A stretch of 6,151 bases of DNA from Candidatus Methanomethylophilaceae archaeon (GTDB lineage Archaea; Thermoplasmatota; Thermoplasmata; Methanomassiliicoccales; Methanomethylophilaceae), in assembly GCA_017455785.1 (NCBI GenBank), contig JAFSYZ010000030.1:1-6151 (forward strand), read 5' to 3'. The notes under the pieces are model-generated. The model searched no databases. It was not told where the DNA came from and worked only from the letters and a program-made list of their open reading frames with translations. Shown in pieces: positions 1 to 5,099 of the stretch; within the stretch, counting starts at the first letter, position 1, and the number at the start of each line of letters is the position of its first letter. The translations under genes and the position numbers were made by a program.

Positions 1-22
1 CCTAAGGACAACTCGTGATCGT

Positions 23-343
23 ATGGATCCTAACGCAGTGAGAAAGGAATCGAACACCAAGTCCACGCTGTACCTGTTGCTGGGAGTGGTGCTTATCGTC
101 GCGGCCATCGCGGCCGTGGCGTACGCATTCGCCACCAACCCGGACCTCGTGCAGAACACGGTGACGGTGATCGTCGTCCTTCTGATAGCCGTCCTCGTCA
201 TCGGTGTCGCGATCGCAATAATCGCGTTCTTCGTCGCCATCCCCTACTATGCTAGAGGCAGGGAGATCCAAACGGATATGGCGTACAACATCGACGACGT
301 CAAGGAAGTCGACGGCAAGATGGTGGAAGAAGAGAAGAAGTGA
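23..343 (+). CDS. Small two-span membrane protein, function unknown
   Basis: A 106-residue protein that I do not recognise as a named family. It has a short charged N-terminus (residues 1-14), a first hydrophobic span at about 16-37, a short polar loop (38-45, TNPDLVQN), and a second long hydrophobic span at about 46-73. A hydrophilic tail of about 33 residues follows, rich in Asp, Glu and Lys and ending in EEEKK. The first span is preceded by Arg and Lys and the second is followed by YYARGR, which suggests a hairpin with both ends on the cytoplasmic side (inference). The ATG at 23 is chosen because GTGATC at 15-20 can pair with the archaeal 16S 3' end, although the 2-base spacing is tight. 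It lies 51 bases before radB on the same strand, but radB has its own promoter, so the two need not be functionally linked. Confidence 0.75.
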   Translation: MDPNAVRKESNTKSTLYLLLGVVLIVAAIAAVAYAFATNPDLVQNTVTVIVVLLIAVLVIGVAIAIIAFFVAIPYYARGREIQTDMAYNIDDVKEVDGKMVEEEKK

Positions 344-360
344 TTCTTCCTTCCACTCCA

Positions 361-374
361 AACCTTTTACTATC
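361..374 (+). promoter_or_regulatory. TATA box and BRE-like element of radB
   Basis: CTTTTACTA (364-372) is centred about 27 bases before the GTG start of radB and is preceded by a purine-containing BRE-like CCAAAC (358-363). The spacing puts the transcription start on or next to the start codon, so a leaderless mRNA is expected. There is no Shine-Dalgarno before the GTG, which fits. The T/C-rich stretch from 344 to 357 just after the upstream gene may also serve as its terminator. Confidence 0.55.
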
Positions 375-394
375 TTCCTTTCTATATCCTTAGT

Positions 395-1054
395 GTGAAG
401 AGGATTCCAACTGGGTGCGGTTCTTTCGATAGTCTTCTCGGCGGCGGTCTCGAGAAGGGCAGTGTCACATTGCTCTACGGTGAGGCAGGTACCGGTAAGA
501 CGAACTTCGGTCTTCAGACGGCCTACAACGTCGCCAGGTCCGGGTTCAAGACCGCATACGTTGACACCGAAGGATTATCATCCGACAGGATAGAGCAGAT
601 CTTCGGCGAGAGGGAGTACATCAAGGACCTCCTTGTTTTCCAGGTACACAGTTTCGAGGAGCAGGTCGACCGCATACCGAAGGTGTGCAGACTATGCTCC
701 GCCAACGATAAGATAGGATTGGTAGTCGTTGACTCCGTCACAATGTTCTACCGTCTGCATTCGGATGACACATCGGTGAGGAACGAGTTCATTAAGCAGA
801 CCGAACTTCTGATGGAGGCCGCGAGGCAGAACGATGTCGCCATATTGCTGACATCACAGGTGTACACGAATATCGGATCTGGCTCTATCGAATTCCTGGG
901 AGGGCACGCGCTGCATCATAACGCCAAGACGATCATACGTCTTGATAAAAGAGCAAACGGCAGGCGTACGGCCGTCATAGTGAAGCACCGCAGCCTGCCT
1001 GAGGGCAAGTTCGCCAACTACCGTATCACTGAAACAGGTATCGAGGACGATTAG
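395..1054 (+). CDS. radB: DNA repair and recombination protein RadB
   Basis: RadB is the archaeal RecA/RadA paralogue that assists homologous recombination and repair. It binds ATP and DNA and lacks the N-terminal helix-hairpin-helix domain of RadA. At 219 residues the protein is a bare RecA core of normal RadB length. Visible motifs are the N-terminal PTGCGSFDSLLGGG (5-18), Walker A GEAGTGKT (29-36), the VDTEG strand with candidate catalytic Glu59, Walker B LVVVDS (109-114), the LLTSQ switch (151-155) and the late GGHALHHNAKTIIRL block (168-182) typical of the family. The start is GTG at 395, placed by the promoter spacing and by the fit of the first residues to RadB. The last 4 bases overlap the end of the convergent GGPP synthase gene, so there is no separate terminator. 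Family assignment is strong; its exact role in this organism is inferred. Confidence 0.95.
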   Translation: MKRIPTGCGSFDSLLGGGLEKGSVTLLYGEAGTGKTNFGLQTAYNVARSGFKTAYVDTEGLSSDRIEQIFGEREYIKDLLVFQVHSFEEQVDRIPKVCRLCSANDKIGLVVVDSVTMFYRLHSDDTSVRNEFIKQTELLMEAARQNDVAILLTSQVYTNIGSGSIEFLGGHALHHNAKTIIRLDKRANGRRTAVIVKHRSLPEGKFANYRITETGIEDD

Positions 1055-2040
1055 ACGTCCCTAGACATGGCGAATTCCGCCAGAGCGACCATGAACTCCT
1101 TGTCCTTACTGTCCTTCAGCACATCCAGTTTCGCGATGGCGTCCTTGGTGTACTTGGTGGCGAGCTCCACGGCATAATCCAGGCTTCCGTTCTTCTTGAG
1201 TATTCCCCTCGCAATCTCGATCTCATCATCGGTCGCATCGAGCTTACCAAGTATAGATTTGAACGTCTCCAGTTCCTTGGTGTCCTTGATGGTCTTGAGC
1301 GCATGGCAGACCATGACCGTGCTCTTACCCTTACGGATGTCGTTGCCTGCGGATTTACCCGTCTTTGACGGGTCACCGAATATACCCAGTATGTCATCGT
1401 ACATCTGGAACGCGACACCCAATGACATCGCATATTCGTGCACTGCCTTGACGACATCGTCGTTGGCACCGCCTATGAGCGCACCCGATGCAGCTCCGGC
1501 TGCGAACAGGACACTGGTCTTGAGGCGGATGGTCTCGATGTAATCCTCCATGGACACCTGACCTTCATTCTCGTTGTTGACATCCATCTGCTGTCCGCGT
1601 GCAAGGTCCCATACCGCCACAGTGACGATCTGCATGGCCTTCCTCATCGTCTCCGCGGGGATGTCCATGTTCGCCATGATCTCGAACGCCTTGGCGAACA
1701 ACGCATCGCCTGCAAGTATCGCAGTGGGCATACCGTATTTCACGTGGGATGTGGTCATCCCTCTGCGCTTCTCATCGCCGTCCATGAGGTCGTCGTGTAT
1801 GAGCGTGAAGTTGTGAATGTATTCTATGGCAACTGCCATCGGCAGAGCCTTCTCCTTGTTGCCGCCGACTGCTCCGCATGCGGAGAGTACCATGGCGGGT
1901 CTCATCCTCTTGCCTCCGGCGTAAGGGTACTGCCTGCACGCCTCTATGAGGTTCTCCGGCAGTTCGTCTTTAATGTAGCTTCTGATGGCAGGATCCATCT
2001 CCTCGGACATCCTTGCCAGTTCCTTCTTGACATCGATCAT
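1051..2040 (-). CDS. idsA: Geranylgeranyl diphosphate synthase (short-chain trans-prenyltransferase)
   Basis: Condenses DMAPP with successive IPP units to give the C20 precursor of archaeal ether lipids; soluble, Mg2+-dependent. With the start used here (329 residues), GGKRMRP lies at 42-48, the first Asp-rich motif DDLMD at 83-87 followed by Arg92-Arg93, LKTS at 173-176, the second Asp-rich motif FQMYDDILGIFGD at 211-223 and the basic NDIRKGK at 233-239. The fifth residue before the first motif is Phe78; an aromatic there is the known chain-length gate of archaeal GGPP synthases, so a C20 product is favoured over longer chains. An ATG at 2058 would add six residues, but the ATG at 2040 has a good ribosome site (GGAGTGAT, 4-base gap) while the upstream one has none well spaced. 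It is the last gene of the lipid operon, 5 bases after IDI-2, and overlaps the radB 3' end by 4 bases. Symbol by family use; a bifunctional FPP/GGPP product cannot be excluded. Confidence 0.93.
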   Translation of the reverse strand: MIDVKKELARMSEEMDPAIRSYIKDELPENLIEACRQYPYAGGKRMRPAMVLSACGAVGGNKEKALPMAVAIEYIHNFTLIHDDLMDGDEKRRGMTTSHVKYGMPTAILAGDALFAKAFEIMANMDIPAETMRKAMQIVTVAVWDLARGQQMDVNNENEGQVSMEDYIETIRLKTSVLFAAGAASGALIGGANDDVVKAVHEYAMSLGVAFQMYDDILGIFGDPSKTGKSAGNDIRKGKSTVMVCHALKTIKDTKELETFKSILGKLDATDDEIEIARGILKKNGSLDYAVELATKYTKDAIAKLDVLKDSKDKEFMVALAEFAMSRDV

Positions 2041-2044
2041 GTGA

Positions 2045-2052
2045 ATCACTCC
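2045..2052 (-). promoter_or_regulatory. Ribosome binding site of GGPP synthase, containing the IDI-2 stop codon
   Basis: The minus-strand sequence GGAGTGAT lies 4 bases before the ATG at 2040 and matches the archaeal anti-Shine-Dalgarno (core GGAGGTGAT) with one base missing. The TGA stop of the upstream gene sits inside it. This decides the start at 2040 over the ATG at 2058 and suggests coupled translation. Confidence 0.65.
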
Positions 2053-3092
2053 ATCCATTTCCTGGTCTCGCCGATTATCACGTAATCGGCCTGTGAGAGT
2101 TCCTCCGTCGTAGAGGAACCGGTTAACATCATCGCCACCTTGTACTCCTCTTTGAGGAGTTTCAGCATCTCCATCACGGCCTCAGCCGATTCGGTGGCCT
2201 CCTTCAGTATTATGTTCGAACCTGCGGCACAGACAGCACCCATCGCTATCGATCTGGCTATGTCCAATCCGGATATTATTCCTCCGGATGAGATCACCGG
2301 CACCTCGGACTCTATTGTTGCCAGAGAAACAGTTGCCGGTATCCCCCAGTCGTAGAACGTGTTGCCTATCTCCGCCTTCATGGGGTTGTTGGAATCTATG
2401 GCCCTGTGCATCTCGATCATGGAGAAGCTGGTTCCTCCCATTCCGCCGATATCTATGGCCTCTACGCCTATTGTGCTCAGTACCTTCGCGATCCCGGGGG
2501 ATATGCCCGCACCGGTCTCCTTCACAATCAGAGGGAGCTGTCTTGCCAGCTCTCTGATCGCATCGAAGCAACCCCTGCTCCTCATATCGCCTTCCGGCTG
2601 CACAGCCTCCTGTAGATAATTGAGATGTACCGCCATGAAATCCGCATCTATGATATCCATCGCCTTCGCGATATCATCAGCGGTGAATGCCTTCCTGTCC
2701 TTCTGGTCGATAAGCTGAGGTGCGCCCACGTTACCGATGACCAACGGGATGTCGTAATCCCTGATCACGCTGTAACTCTCTGTCTCCACACCTTCTATAG
2801 CGGCACGCTGCGAACCCACGCCCATGCCTATGCCCAATTCGGAACATGCTTTCGCAAGGTTCTCGTTGATCTTCTTCGCACCCTCGAAGCCTCCGGTGAT
2901 AGCGTTCACTATGAACGGGAATTCCAATCTCTTCCCGAGGACGTCCGCCGATGTGTCTATCTCGTCGTAATCCACCTCGGGCAGGGCGTTGTGTATCAGT
3001 CTGATATCGTCCCAATATCTGCGTCCGGGTGTGACATCGTTGTTGAGGCAGATGTTGATGTGATCCGCCTTCCTTCCCTCTATCTGCGTCAT
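2046..3092 (-). CDS. fni: Isopentenyl-diphosphate delta-isomerase, type 2 (FMN-dependent)
   Basis: Interconverts IPP and DMAPP using reduced FMN and Mg2+; unrelated in fold to type 1 isomerase. The protein is a TIM barrel of 348 residues, normal for the family. Visible motifs: substrate-binding Arg7-Lys8 in GRKADH, NAITGGF (63-69), GVGSQR (91-96), GNVGAPQ (120-126), HLNYLQE (156-162), QPEGD (165-169) holding the conserved Gln and metal-binding Glu, VKETG (190-194) with the FMN-contacting Lys191, GGMGGTSF (216-223), and SSGGI near the C-terminal phosphate-binding site. HLNYLQE has Tyr where Pro is common, a mild variant. The ATG at 3092 is chosen; an in-frame GTG at 3101 would add three residues and overlap the IPK stop. 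It sits between IPK and GGPP synthase with 1- and 5-base gaps, so the three genes are surely one transcript. It supplies the DMAPP that primes GGPP synthesis. Confidence 0.95.
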   Translation of the reverse strand: MTQIEGRKADHINICLNNDVTPGRRYWDDIRLIHNALPEVDYDEIDTSADVLGKRLEFPFIVNAITGGFEGAKKINENLAKACSELGIGMGVGSQRAAIEGVETESYSVIRDYDIPLVIGNVGAPQLIDQKDRKAFTADDIAKAMDIIDADFMAVHLNYLQEAVQPEGDMRSRGCFDAIRELARQLPLIVKETGAGISPGIAKVLSTIGVEAIDIGGMGGTSFSMIEMHRAIDSNNPMKAEIGNTFYDWGIPATVSLATIESEVPVISSGGIISGLDIARSIAMGAVCAAGSNIILKEATESAEAVMEMLKLLKEEYKVAMMLTGSSTTEELSQADYVIIGETRKWME

Positions 3093-3093
3093 A

Positions 3094-3867
3094 TCATTCA
3101 CTCTTGGCTCTGGTGCAGGGGACCTCCTCCCCTTTGAGAAGTGAGAGCAATCTGCCTTGAACGGTACCGTTGACCAGGATGCAATCCCTCTTGCTGTTGC
3201 ACATCCTGAGCATGGTGACCATCTTCTCCCTCACCCCTCCGGTGACATCATCCACCGAGGTCCTCGTGTCTATCTTGTTCAATGTGTCCTTGTCTACTGT
3301 CGGTATCAGTTTGGAATCCGGGTCCGACTTCGGATCCGATGTGTACAATCCGTCTATGTCGGAGACGAATATGACACGTTCCGCATCGAGTCTGTCGCTC
3401 AGTATCTCCACTATCTGATCGCCTGAGCATATGGCGAATCCGAGTTTCTTATCCTGCACGACATCGCCGAACATCACCGGCATTATGCCCTTCCCGAGCA
3501 TGGATTTTATGATATAGTCGTCATCGATCTTCAGTTTCCTGTCTTCCATGTAGAAGCATGAGCCGGTCGGCACGGATATCGCCGGTATGCCTGCCTCGAT
3601 GAGACATTCCACGACCATGGAGCTCAGCTCCCTCGTATCGTAGCATACGCGTGCGACCGCATCTATCTGCTTTTCATCCTTGAAACCGTCGTTCAGCCTG
3701 TTCTCCTTAGCGAGTATGTGACCGAACGACCCGGCACCGTGGACGACGATAACGTCCTTGCCGGATTCCTTGATCTCCCTGCAAAGTCTGCTGACGACAC
3801 TCTTCCTGAACGTGCGGTAGCTGGATTTGTCGGTAATCACGCTGCCGCCGAGTTTGATGACTATCAT
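3094..3867 (-). CDS. Isopentenyl phosphate kinase
   Basis: Phosphorylates isopentenyl phosphate to IPP with ATP, the step that defines the archaeal versions of the mevalonate pathway; an amino-acid-kinase-fold enzyme. The 257 residues match the family. Visible: KLGGSVITDK (5-14) with the phosphate-contacting Lys5 and Lys14, HGAGSFGH (43-50) with the catalytic His50 that separates this enzyme from carbamate and glutamate kinases, FGDVVQD (133-139), ICSGDQ (146-151), FVSDIDGLYTSDP (166-178) for nucleotide binding, and DVTGGVREKM (206-215). The ATG at 3867 begins the conserved first strand directly and lies about 27 bases from a TATA box, so translation is probably leaderless. It is the first gene of the IPK, IDI-2, GGPP synthase operon. 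Whether its substrate comes by phosphomevalonate or by the Thermoplasma-type mevalonate 3-phosphate route cannot be told here, as both give isopentenyl phosphate. Confidence 0.95.
   Translation of the reverse strand: MIVIKLGGSVITDKSSYRTFRKSVVSRLCREIKESGKDVIVVHGAGSFGHILAKENRLNDGFKDEKQIDAVARVCYDTRELSSMVVECLIEAGIPAISVPTGSCFYMEDRKLKIDDDYIIKSMLGKGIMPVMFGDVVQDKKLGFAICSGDQIVEILSDRLDAERVIFVSDIDGLYTSDPKSDPDSKLIPTVDKDTLNKIDTRTSVDDVTGGVREKMVTMLRMCNSKRDCILVNGTVQGRLLSLLKGEEVPCTRAKSE
3096..3104 (-). promoter_or_regulatory. Probable ribosome binding site of IDI-2
   Basis: The minus-strand AGAGTGAAT is a weaker version of the GGAGTGAT sites seen before GGPP synthase and hypC. It overlaps the last codons of IPK and ends 3 bases before the ATG at 3092. 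It favours that ATG over the GTG at 3101, which lies inside the site. Confidence 0.4.
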
Positions 3868-3887
3868 CGCGCGCGAGATTGTCTAAC

Positions 3888-3900
3888 GATTACATAAGTC
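3888..3900 (-). promoter_or_regulatory. TATA box of the lipid operon
   Basis: Minus-strand CTTATGTA (3898-3891) is centred 27-28 bases before the IPK ATG. No ribosome site precedes that ATG; the last bases before it are GC-rich (TCGCGCG). A leaderless operon mRNA is therefore expected. The box is a moderate match to the archaeal consensus. Confidence 0.5.
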
Positions 3901-3950
3901 TGCGTAAGGCGATCGACGAACCGATACGGTTACAATGCACGCTGAACAGA

Positions 3951-3963
3951 TAAAATGTGAAAA
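3951..3963 (-). terminator. T-run terminator of 5S rRNA
   Basis: Read on the minus strand, two TTTT runs (3963-3960 and 3955-3952) begin directly after the closing helix of the 5S rRNA. Archaeal RNA polymerase stops at such T-runs without needing a hairpin. This separates 5S from the lipid operon promoter downstream. Confidence 0.5.
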
Positions 3964-4089
3964 GTGGCCGACAGCGTTTCTGAGTTCCCGTACACTTGCG
4001 CAATACAGTACAGTCAGAGACGCAGGCGGGCTTAACTGCCGGGTTCGGAATGGGACCGGGTGTTACACCGCCGCTATGGCCGTCGTACC
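3964..4089 (-). rRNA. rrf: 5S ribosomal RNA
   Basis: The minus strand carries the hallmark loop B/C region of 5S rRNA: CCATAGCGGC near the 5' end, then CCCATTCCGAACCCGG, then CAGTTAAGCCCGCC. The ends are supported by pairing. GGUACGACGGC (4089-4079) pairs with GCUGUCGGCC (3975-3966) to form helix I with ten base pairs (including G-U) and one bulged A. The length of about 126 bases is normal for Euryarchaeota; the 3' end is uncertain by about 3 bases. The gene stands alone, with protein genes on both sides and its own promoter and terminator. A 5S gene unlinked to 16S/23S is known in Thermoplasma and relatives, which supports the taxonomic inference. Confidence 0.95.
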
Positions 4090-4110
4090 GAAACAGAGGA
4101 TATCTGTCTA

Positions 4111-4127
4111 GTATAAAAGGGTTTCTG
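4111..4127 (-). promoter_or_regulatory. BRE and TATA box of the 5S rRNA gene
   Basis: The minus strand reads CAGAAACCCTTTTATAC (4127-4111). CAGAAACC fits the archaeal BRE pattern C-R-N-AAA-N-N, and TTTTATAC is the TATA box. Its centre is about 26 bases before the 5' end of the mature RNA at 4089, so the transcript probably starts at or within a base or two of mature 5S. Confidence 0.75.
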
Positions 4128-4136
4128 AATTTCGGT

Positions 4137-4153
4137 ATAATGGCGGATAATGG
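4137..4153. repeat. Direct repeat ATAATGG, one helical turn apart
   Basis: ATAATGG occurs at 4137-4143 and again at 4147-4153, a 10-base period that puts both copies on the same face of DNA. The pair is 48 to 64 bases before the 5S start, just upstream of its BRE/TATA, where an activator site could lie. Seven-base repeats can arise by chance, so the function is open. Confidence 0.3.
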
Positions 4154-4166
4154 GCTCCGATCGGCG

Positions 4167-4178
4167 ACATCCCGATGT
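4167..4178. repeat. Inverted repeat ACATC-CC-GATGT, possible operator
   Basis: A perfect 5-base inverted repeat with a 2-base centre. It lies 11 bases before the TATA-like element at 4190-4200 on the plus strand, a position where a dimeric winged-helix protein could act. The assignment as an operator is inference. Confidence 0.25.
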
Positions 4179-4189
4179 TGTGGCCGTAT

Positions 4190-4200
4190 CTATATTTAAC
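4190..4200 (+). promoter_or_regulatory. Candidate TATA box reading toward the regulator
   Basis: CTATATTTAAC is the best consensus-like TATA element on the plus strand in this region. It predicts a start near 4221, giving a leader of about 120 bases before the GTG at 4344, or of about 15 bases before the GTG at 4236. The predicted start falls on a tiny open frame ATG-CTT-TGA (4221-4229). Direction and use are inferred from sequence alone. Confidence 0.4.
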
Positions 4201-4268
4201 GCATCTTTTCCCTCTCGACGATGCTTTGAAAACATGTGTTTTTCGACATGCTGGATTATACATCCTAC

Positions 4269-4285
4269 TGGTCATTTTCCGACCA
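4269..4285. repeat. Inverted repeat TGGTC-N7-GACCA, possible operator
   Basis: TGGTC (4269-4273) and GACCA (4281-4285) are separated by ATTTTCC, with centres one turn apart. This is the shape of a site for a dimeric HTH protein and it lies upstream of an ArsR-like gene, which often regulates itself. In RNA it could instead form a small hairpin in the leader. Confidence 0.3.
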
Positions 4286-4303
4286 TCTGGATGATTTCTC
4301 TCC

Positions 4304-4337
4304 AATCAGTAATGTTAATAAGCATGAGATAATCAGT
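4304..4337. repeat. Direct repeat AATCAGT flanking a TATA-like element
   Basis: AATCAGT occurs at 4304-4310 and 4331-4337, 27 bases apart, each followed by a GTTA (4314-4317 and 4338-4341). Between them is TTAATAAG (4315-4322), centred about 26 bases before the GTG at 4344. The copies would thus bracket a promoter and its start point, as expected for an autoregulatory site. Regulatory meaning is inferred. Confidence 0.3.
4314..4322 (+). promoter_or_regulatory. TATA-like element proximal to the regulator start
   Basis: GTTAATAAG is centred 25-26 bases before the GTG at 4344, the same spacing as the radB, IPK, NAC and 5S promoters in this window. It would give a leaderless mRNA and supports the shorter form of the protein. 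Confidence 0.4.
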
Positions 4338-4343
4338 GTTAGC

Positions 4344-5099
4344 GTGGCCCGAACTAAACGCGAGGACGATTGTTTCGAGATTTACCGTACGGATGCGTGC
4401 GGAGGGAAGTTGATCCAAGTATCCGATCCGCTTCACTTGAGTATAGTGCACGCGCTCTCCGAACAACCGCTTTCCACTACGGAGATCGCCGAGACGGTAG
4501 GCAAACCCCAGTCCACGCTCTCGGTACATCTCGACGAGATGGTCAGGCAATCGCTCATCGGGTTCGAATTCGACAGGTTCGACAGCAGGAGGAAGATCTA
4601 TTCCCTAACATCGAGATTGGTGGCCAAGAGTCAGGAATCCAATGAGATCGGAAGAACTGAATTAAGAAGATTCATGGATGAGGCTACAACGAGCAAGGAT
4701 CCGTTCTACAAGACGTTAATGATAGCAATGATCCTGTCCTCAGAATCCGGAGGATTGGACATATCCAATTGGATGAGGTCGTTGGGAGAAGGCTTTGCTG
4801 AGTCATTATTCAGAGGTTCGACCTCGCTGAAGGTGGAGGACGTCATAAGCGAGTTGCAGGAGTTCTACGAGAAGAACTCGCTCGGTGAGGTGTGCATATA
4901 CACGTTCCTTCCGCTGACCATCATCATCCGGAACGGTGATGAGTTCATGTACAAAATGGAATCCATGGCTGCATTCAGCCACGGTATGTTCACTACCGCA
5001 CTCACGAAGGTGACCGGCACCAGCTACAGGATAGCCAAGTCCGAGATCTTCGGTACCGGTAACAATTATTACAAATTCATCCTGGAATCGGTGAAGTGA
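4344..5099 (+). CDS. ArsR-type winged-helix regulator with C-terminal V4R-like domain
   Basis: A probable transcription regulator of 251 residues. Residues about 27-92 form a winged helix: VSDPLHLSIVHAL opens the domain, LSTTEIAETVG and the recognition helix PQSTLSVHLDEMVRQSL (55-71) follow, then a wing with FDRFDSRRKIYSLT (76-89). The middle (95-185) is helical and unassigned. The last 66 residues resemble a V4R-type ligand domain: an amphipathic stretch AFSHGMFTTALTKVTG, then a strand, then GTGNNYYKFIL. The cysteines that usually flank the glycine in V4R domains are absent, so metal binding there is doubtful. The frame is open from a GTG at 4236, which would add 36 residues. I prefer GTG 4344 because the added part is AT-rich, uses codons unlike the rest, and has promoter-like sequence in it. 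The stop abuts the stop of convergent hypC. The signal sensed and the targets are unknown; autoregulation is a guess from the repeats upstream. Confidence 0.75.
   Translation: MARTKREDDCFEIYRTDACGGKLIQVSDPLHLSIVHALSEQPLSTTEIAETVGKPQSTLSVHLDEMVRQSLIGFEFDRFDSRRKIYSLTSRLVAKSQESNEIGRTELRRFMDEATTSKDPFYKTLMIAMILSSESGGLDISNWMRSLGEGFAESLFRGSTSLKVEDVISELQEFYEKNSLGEVCIYTFLPLTIIIRNGDEFMYKMESMAAFSHGMFTTALTKVTGTSYRIAKSEIFGTGNNYYKFILESVK

Noticed and set aside
2..361. A minus-strand frame of 119 codons opposite the small membrane protein.
   Set aside because: Its Asp/Arg/His-rich sequence is the typical antisense image of a Val/Ile-rich membrane protein, and the plus-strand frame has the better start and clear membrane spans.
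1438..2085. A 215-codon plus-strand open frame opposite GGPP synthase.
   Set aside because: It is antisense to a strongly conserved gene, its protein is rich in His, Cys and Arg without any domain, and its openness follows from the codon bias of the real gene.
2625..3137. A 170-codon plus-strand open frame opposite IDI-2.
   Set aside because: Antisense shadow of a conserved enzyme; no domain and no promoter or ribosome site of its own.
3996..4305. Open frames on both strands across the 5S gene and its promoter (3996-4199 plus, 4108-4305 minus).
   Set aside because: They overlay the 5S rRNA and AT-rich control sequence, have no ribosome site or recognisable protein motif, and cross the 5S promoter.
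4201..4340. Possible tRNA or structured small RNA gene downstream of the 4190 TATA box.
   Set aside because: I could not find a T-loop GTTC box, an acceptor stem or a cloverleaf; only short 5-base stems are present, so I kept it as a leader hypothesis only.
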